From: Rachicladosporium sp. CCFEE 5018
Lineage: Eukaryota; Ascomycota; Dothideomycetes; Cladosporiales; Cladosporiaceae
Assembly: GCA_002077045.2 (NCBI GenBank)
Contig: KZ111141.1
Location: 1,697,093 to 1,761,092 of the forward strand
Direction of reading: 5' to 3'
DNA: 64,000 nt
Below the pieces are notes generated by a model. The model made no database searches. It saw nothing but the letters and a program-made list of their open reading frames with translations, and had not been told where the DNA came from. Below, piece after piece: positions 30,985-42,635 of the stretch. How positions within the stretch are numbered: the first letter of the stretch is position 1; every line of letters begins with the position of its first letter. The position numbers and the translations under genes are program-made.

Positions 30985-32954
30985 GGTTGCGGTGAGTGAC
31001 TTCAGGCAAGATGTCAATATGAGCAAAAGTTAATCTTTTGGCTCACGAGATGACCTTGGATTTATATCGTTCCTCGGACCTCCTTTCCCTTCGAAATATT
31101 TCCACCCATGTCAACACTGACATCATGCGGTTTCCGCAGGAGTGATTGACTACTAAACTGTATATGGAGCGTGATAAATATCACTATAGAGCATCGGGAA
31201 AGGTGCATCTCAAATCACGTGCTTCGCTTCAAATCCCACAATCGCGCCGGACTATCACGCTGTCTAGCAGATTCATAACGCTCCCTAGACAATCCAACAA
31301 ACTTTGACGCGATCTTCCCTGCAGCGATCGACAGCTGCGCCACGATAAGGCGCGGGGCTCGACCTTGGGACGGTCTGGACTCTTTCCAAGACTCGTCAGT
31401 GCGTACGACGGTACCATCTCACTACAACCCTACACGCCTGCAGCAACCTGTGGCTTTTACTCACACTGTCGATCAATGCAAACAGTCGCAAGAGGCTTCG
31501 ACGCCGACTCATGGCTTGCTAGCCCTGCTCGACACCACGTCAGCTACCACACGTCCGCGGCCAAATGATGAAATGAAGGACAGAGGCTCTGCAGTCTGGA
31601 CATCTCGGACTCTCCGCTGGCACACCACCGTGGGAGCAGTCATACAGTCTTATGACGACTGTCTCCCTCACAGCATACCTCATTGCTAGCACGCGCACCG
31701 TTCGGCGGGCGACAACCTCCGCTCTCGCAAGTAGCCAACGGTCAGCTATGCTACTCTCGAGACCATCACGACGCTCTTCCAGCTGTGTGATTATCGTTGA
31801 GATCTGGGATCGATTCGTCGATGCATAGTCACTCCTGTGACCAGATATCCGCTCATGTAGTACGATCGGAAGCAGTACTTGAGGACATCCAGCTTCTTGA
31901 AGCCCAAAGTCAATACAGGATCTCAGCAGCCGGATCTCGGAGCTGGACCGCGTCTTTCGAGGCATTGAGTTGACATCCTCGAGCGCGACAAGGACCTAGC
32001 GCGTCCAAGTGCACAACGCTGATCCCCTACCGTCACCGCTGCGTAGATTGTTTCACGCTTTGTACTCATTCTTTGGCCTTCTATCCATTCTGGCAGCTAT
32101 CAACGGGCCTGGCGTCGAACCAGTACGATGCGAGATGCGAGCATGAGCGTCCAGGCCAAGTCAGAGTCGCCTAATCACGTGCTACCTTTCACTGGAGTAG
32201 CAGTATTGGGGAAACGACCTGCAGCGTCCAGGTCGCTCGGAGCTTTGTTACACCGAGAGCATGGACAAGGACCAGCTCCAACGCATGTATAACCGATGTC
32301 TGAACACAGCTTCGATTAGTGCGCCCAGACGTCCAAAACGCTCTTCTCGCGGTTGTGGCAACTGCTACGGCGTTTGGACCTATACGGAGATTTCGACCCT
32401 GTGGATGAGCCATCACATACAACGGAGCACCGTCGTGAATGAGAACGTGTCTGGACTGACGATTGCTGTTGACTGAACTCTGACCTCGAGCCACACTGCT
32501 GACCATTAGACCCGACGTAGAGAAGCTTGACCTGAAGCCTGTTTAGCCTAAGCCTGAACCACAGACGATCTTCGGACATAACTCCACCTCACGGCGTGCC
32601 TGTGGTGCCTGTACTACCTCGACGACCCGACTTCCCCATTACTACCCCAATGCAAGTAGTGCGAGTCATGGGGAAGCGGGGCAGAAAGTGACCGGCCCCG
32701 GGTTATGCGCTCTCATCGTCATTTCTTTGACCCGGACGACTTCGTTGCTGTTTAACAGACTTTGCGTCATTGGAGAAGTCGTATGCTCCACCACGACGGC
32801 CTTGGGTAAGATAGACGGATGCTCAGGTCTTCAGGAGCGGGGTATGTTGCGGTGCCGGTTGTGGTGAGATGGGCAGCATCACTCGTATAAAGATGGTCTG
32901 CAGTCGGTCGAGAAGGGAGCATTTGGGTAAGGACTTCTTCGTATCTCCGCAGTC
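30985..32954. other. Long gene-poor stretch (~2.0 kb)
   Basis: I find no convincing gene. The longest candidate is a minus-strand ATG frame at 31965-31540 (141 codons, with a helical LEERRDGLESSIADRWLLA segment). It has no recognised family, no homology cue and no clear TATA box. Other frames are short and overlap. The last part holds the promoter of the esterase gene: TATAAA at 32886-32891, 64 bp before its ATG. Confidence 0.4.
32886..32891 (+). promoter_or_regulatory. TATA box of the carboxylesterase gene
   Basis: TATAAA lies 64 bp upstream of the ATG at 32955, a normal distance for a regulated fungal promoter. Confidence 0.6.
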
Positions 32955-34775
32955 ATGCCTTCCATACTTTCGTCTCTCTGCCTCCTCGGCGCTCTCGCCA
33001 GTGCAGCACCAACTTCACAGCAAAAGGTGACTGTCCGAGCGCCGACTGGCTACATGACCGGCCGTGTCAATGCCAACTTCAGCAACGTCCAAGAGTTCCT
33101 CAACGTACCCTATGGTGTGTCCACTGCTGGAGCGAATCGATTCATGCCACCGAAGGCCGTGCCGTTGTCGTCACAGCACTTCGATGCCACAGACTACGCC
33201 CCGGCCTGCCCGCAGTTCGTAAGCGCAGTGCCAGCAGTATGGAATCAGGTCATACCACAGTATCTGCAATACTGGGGGAACAGCAACCTCACAGCAGGAG
33301 AATCTGCGAAATTCACCAATGAAGATTGCTTGAAGTTGGCGATCTGGAGACCAGCGAATGCAACGACTGCGTCTAATCTCCCGGTGGCTATGGTACGTTC
33401 CTCTCGTCGTCTCTCATTGATGCTGCAGCGAGGTCAGACTGTCGAGGCCGAGTGGACATCAGCTCAGGGAATGCGGAAAGTCTGAGGAGTCGACATTGGT
33501 AAAAGCTGACATAGGTTCACAGTTCTGGACCGGCGGCGGCTACCAGACGAACGGCATCCTGGTGCCGGGACAATTACCTCCACGGTGAGATTCCCGAGAC
33601 CTGACGTTTGTGTATATCCTGTTCGGCTCTCTAATCTCCTCATAGCTGGGTCTCCCGTTCGCAAAGCCACATCGTAGTCACCATCAACTACCGCATGAAC
33701 ATCATGGGGTTCCCCAATGCGGCAGGCTTGTACGACCAAAACCTTGGACTTCTCGACATGCGCCTTGCGCTCGAATGGGTACGTGACAATATCGAGTCCT
33801 TCGGTGGCGACGCCGGACGTATCATGGTGTGGGGTCAATCCGCAGGCGCATCAGCTGTGGACATCCACCAGTACGCCTACTACGACGACCCGATTGCGCA
33901 CTCCTTCTTTGCACAGTCTGGTAGTGTCATTGGTGCCGGCCCACCACAGGATGCTGGTCACTCGAACTTCACTTTTGTGGCCAAGAATGTTGGCTGCGAC
34001 TACCCAGCGAACGCCACGAAGGAACTGCAGTGCATGCAGAAGCTCGACTACAACAAGATCATCAACTTCATGGGAACCTACCAGGACGGAAATACTTTGC
34101 GCAACAAGAGTCAACCGCGTATCTCTTTCTCCACCGTCGCCGATCAAAGAATGGTGTTCTCCAACTACACCGAGCGGTACTTGACCGGTCGAGTTTCCAA
34201 GGCACCCATGATCTACTCGACCGTTGCAAACGAAGGCGGGAGTCTAGCGCCCTACCCCAAAGACCCCAAGGCAGGCCAGAACCAGACTGCCGCTAATGCC
34301 ATCACCATCAACACACTCTGCAACGCAGCCAAGAGCAGCGTACTACGCAACAGCATCGGTCTGCCCACCTACCGCTACCAATACGCTGGCAACTGGACGA
34401 ACCAAGATCCCTTCCCCTGGATGGGCGCCGTAAGCAGCCCCTTTCCACGTCTCATCATCGCTCAGCTGACAACCCTTCTAGTTCCACTCATCTGACCTCG
34501 TAATGCTTTTCGGAGCCTACGATAGCGGCACCGGACCCGTTGTAGAAGCACTGGAGCCAGAGACTTCGGCAACGATGGAAGACTACTTGCTAGCTTTCGT
34601 TAAGGATCCTTGGAACGGCGCGCAGGCGAAGGGCTGGCCGCTGTTCAATACTTCGGCGCCTAACGGAGGTACGATGCTAAGGTTTGGAGCGAATGGCAAG
34701 GCGGTGCAGAGTGTGGATGCGAATGATGTGCAGGCGGTGTGTTATGGGAAGGGGGCTTACAACCCGTTTCCTTGA
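32955..34775 (+). CDS. Secreted type-B carboxylesterase/lipase
   Basis: Exons are 32955-33392, 33523-33584, 33646-34429 and 34482-34775, with introns of 130, 61 and 52 nt, all in phase. The product has 525 residues. It should hydrolyse carboxylic esters outside the cell. It begins with a signal peptide (MPSILSSLCLLGALASAAP). The fold is alpha/beta hydrolase: oxyanion region FWTGGGYQ at the exon 1-2 junction, nucleophile S232 in WGQSAGAS, E363 in VANEGGS and H430 in FHSSDL at the start of the last exon, giving the type-B Ser-Glu-His triad. Several N-x-S/T sites fit secretion. Substrate is unknown. The 130-nt first intron is the least certain part of the model. Confidence 0.88.
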
Positions 34776-35596
34776 GCAAGGAGGGAAGAGATATTGGCAT
34801 GCCAATCAACTTCACCAAATCGAAAGCTTTGTCTAGTATTAGCACACATTTGTTATTCTGATTCCACTACTAAGTGCACATGTATAGACCCATTGCTGGA
34901 GTGATCGAGTGACTAGACTGATTAGAGGAAGCAATTTGCCCTTGGCTGGTCAGACGCACAGCGCTGGTGGCCGCAGTGGCATAGTGTTTCGCCATATCTC
35001 ATTACATGCGTGGATGCTGCTTCACGTGACCGGTATGTGTCTGCATATCGGCTGGTTACTGGCGAGATGCGATGGACTCTCATAAGTGCTGCCTTGCCAT
35101 TGACCATAGTCTGCGTTTGCCAATATCTGTCCGTTCATCTGATCTAGGAACTAGACTCTTGATTCTAGTGTACATTGCCTTGGCGCCAATACCTCCATCT
35201 AATCATCAGTCTAGCTCGGTCGCGTGTCGCTCCCGCGCCGGTGCTTCGGGCTGAACTCTGGCTTGCTGCTCAGAGCAATTGACATAGCACAGCACATCCA
35301 GGACACACACAGACAGCAATTCCGCAGGGCAGGCGCCTGCTTTCTTTAAGGCTACGAGGCCATGATGAACTTCAGTTTCTATATTCTTAGCACTCTTCTT
35401 CCTTCCACACCTACACCGTGATCTGCCGACACCCACATGAATGAGCGATTCGACGCCGTTGAACCTTCGATTGGCGCAGGACGATTGCAATACGCGGAGG
35501 GCGCTCCAGGAATCAATATACTAGCAGCGAGTTTGTGTTGCAGTACGGGGTAAGGGTGAAGTGCCCTGTGGGCGAGGAGGAGGCGAAGTGACGACG
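34776..35596. other. Intergenic, no supported gene
   Basis: About 820 bp between the esterase stop and the start codon of the Zds1-type gene. No gene, repeat or TATA box was recognised. Confidence 0.4.
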
Positions 35597-38500
35597 ATGC
35601 AGGTATGATATCAGTGTCTTGCTTCAACAGTCCACCCCCCTGCCCGTAGCCGTTGTCCGGCCTTGCATGAGGGGCTGCATACACTACACCACGACGACAT
35701 CTCTCGAGGCACGTGCTACATGAAAGTGCAGCATTGCCAATTCGAATACCTTGCCCTTCATTCAATCTATCAACCAAACTCGAGCATCGCCTGATCAATC
35801 CGCTAACCGCTGTACTCTCTCCCACTAGCCCTCCGCACGGCAGCAAGAGCTCGAGCGCCTGTACAACGCCCGTCGCGGCCATGTCCCTCAGATATCCATC
35901 AGCGACGACGACCACCACGTGACCGAAGCAATAGGCAGCTACTACGGCTCGCCGACGGAAGACCATATGCCGCGCAACGATCCCCGCCCGCTGAGCTTCA
36001 TCAGCGGGCCCTCCGAAGCCTACGACGTACCGAACAATCGAAGACATGGCAATTACTTCGACTCGAAACGGACTAGTCCACCACGCCGGGCTGGGAGTAA
36101 TGATCGAGCACACCCGGCGAGTCCGGGCGAGGGGTCCACTAGCCCGAAGATGCTACACAGGATGAGTAGTCGAGAGTCGGAGAACTCGCACGCGCAGTCG
36201 CCGCCGCCTTTGACAAGACAGACGAGCTCGGAGACGGCTGTACAGCAATTCCCGCTGAACGACATTGACTACGAGTCGAGCCCTGCGGCTGTGGCGTTGG
36301 AAATGAGCAATTTGCAGGCCATTCGGAGGATGTCTATGAACGTCGATATGGCAGACCCGGACTTGCCTTCGTTCATGTCTTCGTTCGGCGGCGTGCCAAC
36401 GCAGGCGCCTTCGCATGATGACGATGACGATGATCCTGGAAAATTGTTTTGGGTGCCTGCGAATGTGCATCCGGAGCTAGCGCCGAAGGAGTTCAAAGCG
36501 TTTGTGGAGGAGCGTGTGGACAAGATTAGGAGGCGGAGCGGAAGCGAGGATGGACTGTCGCCCGTCAGCCTTGAAAGATCTGGGTCTGGCAGTGGCAGTC
36601 TGAGGCGGAAGAAGAGCATGTTGTCACATTCTATCAATACGAGGGGGGACTATCAGGACGGTGCTGAGAGATTGGAACGGAAGCGGTCACGGGGCACGCA
36701 CTTCGAAGGACAGACTGCGGTGTCGAATCTATCGGAGCTGGAAGAGCTGGTTAACGACCCTGCTCAACTTATTCGGAGATTGAGCATCGATAACGCAAGG
36801 CTTTCGCAGGACTCTGGAGTCGAAGTACCAGCATCACAAGATATGCCCGTACTTCCCCCAGGCGGGCCGACGTTGAAGCGATCGACACGCACGACCTACA
36901 GACGGGGCAGTCTGCGCAAAGGCGAACGAGTACCGTTCTCGAAACGAGCCATATCACGTCAGGGCGAAAACGAGAACGATGATTCGCGAGCGGAGTCTCC
37001 CGTGCAGTCACACCTGGACGAGCCAATTCTGGGCTTAACCAGGGTACAGACTGAACCTACACTCGTGCCAAGCATGCCCCGAGAGTCTGGTACAGCCGGA
37101 TCACGGCCGTCGAGCTCTCGTCGAAAACTCTCCTTGACCGGCTCTCAAGTACACGAGCTGACTGCACTGCCCGAGAGAAGGACCTCGCCGCCGCCCGCAA
37201 GATATCCTCCCGTGCAACGACAGAGGGTCGAGCGGCCGAAGTCTGACCCGGAACCGGAGATTCCTCTGACCTCTCAGCCTGTGCCTCGACCTTCGCTGGA
37301 CGAGGAGCCGCAACGTGCACCAGGTCCACAGCCAAGACAGTTTCAGTCACGTATCGCAGCGGGCGGTAGGACGACAGCACAGCTACCCGGCTACACTAAC
37401 AGCAATCCGCTACCCCACATCATCGAAACGCTCCCAGACGGCACTAAGAAAGCAATCGGGCATCAACAAGTACTGCAGTTCCCCGAACGCAAGTCATCTC
37501 ATGAGATACCACGCAATTTGCAGCGCGGCGGCGCGCACATGCGGCCAGTGCCGGGTAGAGAAGGACGCGAACGGTCGTCGACGTTAGACGATATCAGCTC
37601 GAATCCTTCGCCTCTACCAGGTAGTGGCAGCTCTAGAACTGACGCATTGACTATGGTTCCCACATATGAGGACAAGAAAGTGGACAAGAAAGATGGCACG
37701 CGCAAGAGCAGTTGGAAGTGGCTGATAGGACATGAAGACGAGGAAAAGGAGAGAAAGTCGAAAGAGGAGCGCCGAGTGTCCGACGACAATGCTTCGATCA
37801 AGTCAGGAAAATCGAGCAAACTCACCAAGCCCAACGACAAGGCCCGACTCGACGTTCTGCAGAACTCCATCGATGGACATACGCCTGTACGCGGCCGCGA
37901 GAGCATCGTGCTCAATCGCGAAGATCTCAAACTCGACGACGAGCGCAAGAAGGAGAGCAAAAAGGCCGCGAAGCCGCGCAAAGACTCCGAAGACAAGGAA
38001 CCCGGCCTTCTCTCTGCCATCTTCGGCGGCGGTAAGAAGAAGACCTCAGAGACCGATCTCAAGGAGAAGAAACGCAAAGCCGAGCGCACGCTCTCCGTCG
38101 AACCCCCTCCTCGGATCCTGAAACCAGACATCGACTACAATTGGACGCGGTTCAGCATCCTAGAAGAACGGGCCATCTACCGCATGGCGCACATCAAGCT
38201 TGCAAACCCTAGGAGGGCGCTGTATAGCCAGGTGCTGCTGAGCAACTTCATGTATAGCTATTTGGCCAAGGTGCAGATGATGCACCCGCAGATGCAGATA
38301 CCGGCTAGTCCGGCGCAGAAGGCGGCACAGCAGCGGAAACGAGCGGAGCAGGAGGCGGGGCAGCCGGTGGAGTTTAGGGAGTATCAGAGGTATGCTGAGG
38401 TAAGTTGATCTTGAGATACGCTCCCGGCAATATTGTGCTTAAGTCACTGACTTTGATTCCGCAGCAGCAATCCAAATCCGATGCTTCCCAGCACTCCAAC

Positions 38501-38848
38501 CCCTCTGATGCACAGCCCGAAACCACCTCCGACGCCGCTACCTCGGAGCAACAGCTCTCGCAAGAATCTCACGCCGAGTGGCCTGACTTCCGCTCTTCCG
38601 CCACTCCCACCAAGTCTTCGTCCTCCCCTCCGAACTTTTCGCGCAGTAACGGGTCACATAACGCGAATCACAGCAGTAATGGCTATGCCAGCGCAGCCGG
38701 CGGCGCAGTGGCAGGCGGTGCGGTAGCCAGCAACGGGTATGCCGTGGCGAGCACGCATGATTATATGGGGTATTCGAGCGAGCAGATGAGTTTCGGGGAC
38801 CAGGCGGGGATGTGGGATGATGATGAAAAGGGAGAGGAGATGTGGTAA
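35597..38848 (+). CDS. Zds1/Zds2-family protein
   Basis: The model is a tiny first coding exon (ATGCAG, 35597-35602), a 226-nt intron (GTATGA donor, GCTAAC branch site, CACTAG acceptor), exon 2 (35829-38399), a 65-nt intron and exon 3 (38465-38848). The product has 986 residues. The small exon is inferred: the frame downstream of 35829 opens with a conserved-looking RRGHVPQISISDDDHHVTEAIG but has no ATG before it, and this donor is in phase. Zds proteins hold the PP2A regulatory subunit Cdc55 and control mitotic entry and polarity. The C-terminal Zds1 signature is clear (DYNWTRFSILEERAIYRMAHIKLANPRRAL ... NFMYSYLAKVQ). An N-terminal block near KLFWVPANVHPELAPKEF also fits. The rest is phosphosite-rich and disordered. 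Exon 3 starts at a tandem acceptor, CAGCAG. Confidence 0.75.
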
Positions 38849-39368
38849 CGTTACGGGTCGCCCTCGGAACGGGCGGCAGGGGGAGGAATGTGTAGCGGCG
38901 CTGGGAACGGGGTCCGCTGCACATGCGTGGATCGCGCAGGCAACCGATCCGTCGTTCCCAATGTATCAGAGAATCCGGGTCATCGTTGACCAAAAAGCTG
39001 TCACTTCGAGACCACGGCCTCATCGTCTGTGAATGCCTCGAGAAGCCATTGCGCGGTGAATTGCTAGAGATGACAGCTACTATACACTATTCGCTCGCAT
39101 ACCCAATGCTAAAAGCCGAAAGAAAGAGAGACCAGATGATGCCTCGCTTAATCGCCCTGCCCAATCTATCAGGTCATCCTGTCGCCCTTTTCCATGCATA
39201 AGTCATCCCTCCAAACTCCGCGCACGCATGCACGCAAACACATCGATATCCAACTCGATTCCAGTCCGTCTACCCAGTTCTACTCTTGCATATACCGCTA
39301 AGAGGTCATCATCCACTCTTCTTCCCCAGCCTCCTCGGAGCCCTGCGAACACACCAGGCAAAGTCTCC
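38849..39368. other. Intergenic, convergent 3' ends
   Basis: These 520 bp lie between the Zds1-type stop and the stop of the arrestin-like fragment. No feature was recognised. Confidence 0.4.
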
Positions 39369-40020
39369 CTAAGATCTCGCCCTGAGCATCCGCAGTCTAG
39401 CCTCGTCCTCGCTCACGCCTCCCAAACGATGCACAATCGCAGGCTGCGGCGCTTGTGCCCCTTGCACCTGACTCGCTTGCGCGAGGCCACTCATCTGCAG
39501 ACTCGCCATCGTAGCATTCAGCGTCTGTTGACTACTGTTACTATTTGGCGTGCTCGTTCCACTGGTCCGGACATGTGCTTGGCCGGGTCGCTGGAGCGGC
39601 GACGGCGGACGAGAAGTAGCTGTTTCGTAGCTCGGTGGCGCGGCGGTGAAAGGCGTTATAGCGCCTGACGTGCGGACTGCAGAGGTGTAGGATGGCACGC
39701 GGGAGAGGTCTTGGAGGTTGTAATCTGAGTTCGACGCATGGAAATTCGTCGGCGGTGTTTCGTCTGAAGTGCGGCGCGAGGGCGAGGAGGAGGAGTGATG
39801 TGGTGATTGTCCGTTCGCTGCTGCTGCTGCTGCCGCGTTGGCGAAGTAGGAGTTCTGAGACGGTGGTGTAGGATGATGGAAGCCGATGTCTCCGGGATAT
39901 GAATTGTCTAGCATTCCTGGTGCCGGAGACGTGCCGCCTGAGGGACTATGGTTCGAGGAGTGGCCTGCTGACCGGAAGGCGTGGGATGAGTTACGTTCTT
40001 GCAGATCTGCTAGGCGGGAG
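39369..40020 (-). CDS. C-terminal fragment of an arrestin-like (LDB19-type) protein
   Basis: An open frame of about 217 codons runs from the assembly gap to a stop at 39369, so the N-terminal part is missing. The sequence is low in complexity (Ser, Pro, Ala). It contains an alanine run coded by GCn repeats (39812-39838), the segment LSRVPSYTSAVRT and a PPxY motif (APPSYE), and ends SEDEARLRMLRARS. This combination resembles the tail of fungal Ldb19-type alpha-arrestins, which use PPxY to recruit the Rsp5/HulA ubiquitin ligase for transporter endocytosis. The arrestin fold itself would lie in or beyond the gap, so the assignment is tentative. It is unlikely to be the tail of the lipase across the gap, because its composition and family clues differ. 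Confidence 0.5.
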
Positions 40021-40120
40021 NNNNNNNNNNNNNNNNNNNNNNNNNNNNNNNNNNNNNNNNNNNNNNNNNNNNNNNNNNNNNNNNNNNNNNNNNNNNNNNN
40101 NNNNNNNNNNNNNNNNNNNN
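40021..40120. other. Assembly gap (100 N) between lipase and arrestin-like tail
   Basis: Exactly 100 N, a placeholder of unknown true length. Both flanking minus-strand genes run into it. Confidence 0.99.
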
Positions 40121-41493
40121 GCATTTGACAGCGTAGCTGGTGGAACGGGCCAGTGAGGTGCAGGACCTCTGGTAGTCTTGACGCTGTTCAGCACAGCTTG
40201 CGAAGCCTTCTTTGCCAGATTGTTTTTCGGCTTTGTTGGTCTGAGTGCGCATGTAGGAGCAGGAGCGGCAAGTAGCTTCGCCAGCGAGAAGACGTACTCC
40301 TTATCCGCTCTCACGATTGGGTCACCCTCATTGGCGAACGACAAGAACAAGCTTTTGTCTCCACGCTTGCTATGAGGCTTCTGTAGAGGAAGGAAAGACA
40401 CTGGAGGCGCTCCAAAGGTGACGCAGTGGACTCTCTTGAAGCACCCAGTCAAGATATTTAGTTCTGACTCCACATCAACAGAGTGCATGTGAGCCCACAG
40501 TAAGCTTGCCACAGCGCCGCCGGCAGAGTGACCAGTGATGAGCAGCGAGCTCGTGCACCTCGACGGATCTTGCTCGAGGAGCTGTCGCAGGCGCTGTGCC
40601 ACTGGACCCACCATTGCTGTCGCCACGGAGAGAAAGCCTGCATGGCAAGCATTCCCAGGGTCATCGAGAAAGCCCTCGGGCGCGGTTGGCGCAGGCCGGA
40701 AGTTCACTGCCCAATCCATGAAGTTCTTTTGCGAGCCTCGGATCGCAAAGACGATCAAGTTCTTGTCATCGATCGGAGAGCTCTTCACGACCATAGCCTT
40801 GGTCCCGTGCCTCCAACTCGCGTCGACGTGGTGTTCTCGTTGGTCCGCTCGAGGTCGCTGATACACCTGTGCAGAAGCTCGTGCTGCCATGCAAATCACG
40901 CGCCAAGTTTCGAAGTATGCTCTGAACGGATACTGATACGGAGGCAGCCGCGAATTGGAGTACATCCATGTCTTCTTGAAGTTGACCAGTCTACTCTTGT
41001 TCACCTTCTGCTCGTCATCTTTAGCTCGACTGCTTTCAGGCAAGAGACGTGCGCGCTCGTTTGACGCTACTTTGGCGATGTCCGCCTCCACGAGCGACAG
41101 TCCACGGGCCAAGTCTGCGAGCTCCTCGAATTCGTTCTGCTCCTCGTCTTCCACACGAGCATTCCCAGCGCTACCAAAGATATCCCCGAACCTCGTTGCG
41201 ATGTTGTCGCATAGGGCTGCGCCCTGGTTCATCCCACGAGCGACAGCTCCATCTCGGCGCACGCTCGGTACTACCCGCTCTCGCGGCGGTGATGTTGGAC
41301 CGCCCGCAGTCGGTAACGCGTTGTAGCTCTGCTGCCAGCTATGACCATAGACTTGGCTGTCATTCGGGTGGAGCGGAACAGCATTCCATGGCTGTCCAGA
41401 TCTGGCGGGTACCTGCTGCTGCTGCGAACTATAGACGTTGTACTGTTGCGGAGCCATCCGCTCGTACCCATAACCTTGTCGAGGATCGTGCAT
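40121..41493 (-). CDS. Class-3 lipase domain protein, C-terminus lost in gap
   Basis: The start is placed at ATG 41493 (MHDPRQGYGYERMAPQQ). An in-frame ATG at 41655 is possible. The frame runs 457 codons into the N gap. The first 110 residues are Q/S/P-rich, then an acidic helical part precedes the hydrolase. The class-3 lipase core is visible: IVFAIRGSQ (oxyanion strand), SSLLITGHSAGGAVASLLWAH with the nucleophile Ser, HCVTFGAPPVSF, and ANEGDPIVRADKEYVF with the acid residue. The catalytic His and the C-terminus should lie in the gap. There is no signal peptide, so it probably acts inside the cell on acylglycerols or other esters. The terminal motif WPVPPATLSN is what precedes the His-bearing region in related proteins. 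Confidence 0.8.
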
Positions 41494-42635
41494 CTGGTAC
41501 GGTGGAGATAACCCTAGCCAGCTGTGATGAAGAACGACCGATCCAAGAAATGACACATCGTCGTATCGTCGCGACAACGTAGTGAAGTTCGCGGTAGCAT
41601 GAAGCAGAGACACGTCTAGCGACTGCGCAGTGGATCTGTTCACTGGTCGCACCATGATGCCTGCCGATCGATTGTGGCGTCCCACGCTAAGAATAGGCTT
41701 TCGTTCGAACTTCACGACTTCACGACTTAATCATCTCCGTTGCTTGTCTTGGTCAACTTCGTTGAGTTCGCGGATGGTGTAGAGGAAAAACAGAGTACCG
41801 CTGGGAATGAACACGACAAGTACTGGCGAAACGAGGCCTCTGCTCTGTCTAATGATCACTTGGGAAAGTCACACAATCGCCTCGAAGGCCGCCTCTCATT
41901 GCTGCGAGGCGGCCCATTGTACCGTCCCATGCGACGAAGACGGTAGTACAAAGCTTAGGAAATAATGGCTCCTGCGAACACCGCTATCCTCATGCTGTCC
42001 TCAAACCTGCGGGGCGCGGTCGTGACCGCTACAACATGTGCTGGCGATCCTTGTTATACTGTGCTGCACTGCTATGGGGTAAGGAACACAGATCTGGTCG
42101 GTCGCATAGTGGTACGTTAAACGCATCGGATGCTCGCAGATCGCGCCTTTAGCGGCGGTGCTCGACATTTGCTCAGCATTCCTCGGAGCGTAGAGGGTCG
42201 TAATTGAGCTAGCTCGTGTATGACCAAAGAAGCGGATCACTCGACAGGTGCACGCCGTCGATTCTGCTAGTGTATATAGCACCACGATTATAACCTACTG
42301 CCAGCGCTGCCTAGGAGAGCTGTCGAGGAGACAATGCTCTCGCGAATAGCGCAGGTATGCATGCACTATCGCGGTATTGAATAGTTTAGCATCCTCTGCC
42401 ATGGGAAGTCGCTGAGCGGTTCGCTTATTTTTGTCGCTCGCGTGGCTAGCAGACAGTAATACACAACGGGACAGATATCACGGCACCACGAGAACAGTTG
42501 AGATCCAAGTGTCACTTGCCCTCAAGTATGATACTAAGAACTTAGAATGGACACAGTAAAACTACCTACTCGCTCACACCTTTCGAACGCCATCTTTCAA
42601 TTGTGTAATGTAAAGTAGTCAGCCGCTGGTGATGC
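41494..42635. other. Intergenic, no supported gene
   Basis: About 1.1 kb upstream of the lipase and downstream of the Pro-rich gene. The part up to 41655 could be coding if the lipase starts earlier. No repeat or RNA gene was recognised. Confidence 0.4.

Noticed and set aside
31540..31965. A 141-codon ATG frame in the 2-kb gene-poor stretch
   Set aside because: No recognisable family, promoter element or intron signal. Kept only as a note in the region entry.
35379..36113. A 244-codon minus-strand frame overlapping the start of the Zds1-type gene
   Set aside because: It has no family features and overlaps the conserved N-terminal block of the sense gene. Its composition looks like a complement of Ser/Pro codons.
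39812..39838. GCT/GCC trinucleotide run as a free microsatellite
   Set aside because: It is in frame within the arrestin-like tail and encodes an alanine run, so it is part of the coding sequence.
42001..42285. A 94-codon minus-strand frame upstream of the lipase
   Set aside because: Irregular composition, no family cue, no supporting neighbour context.
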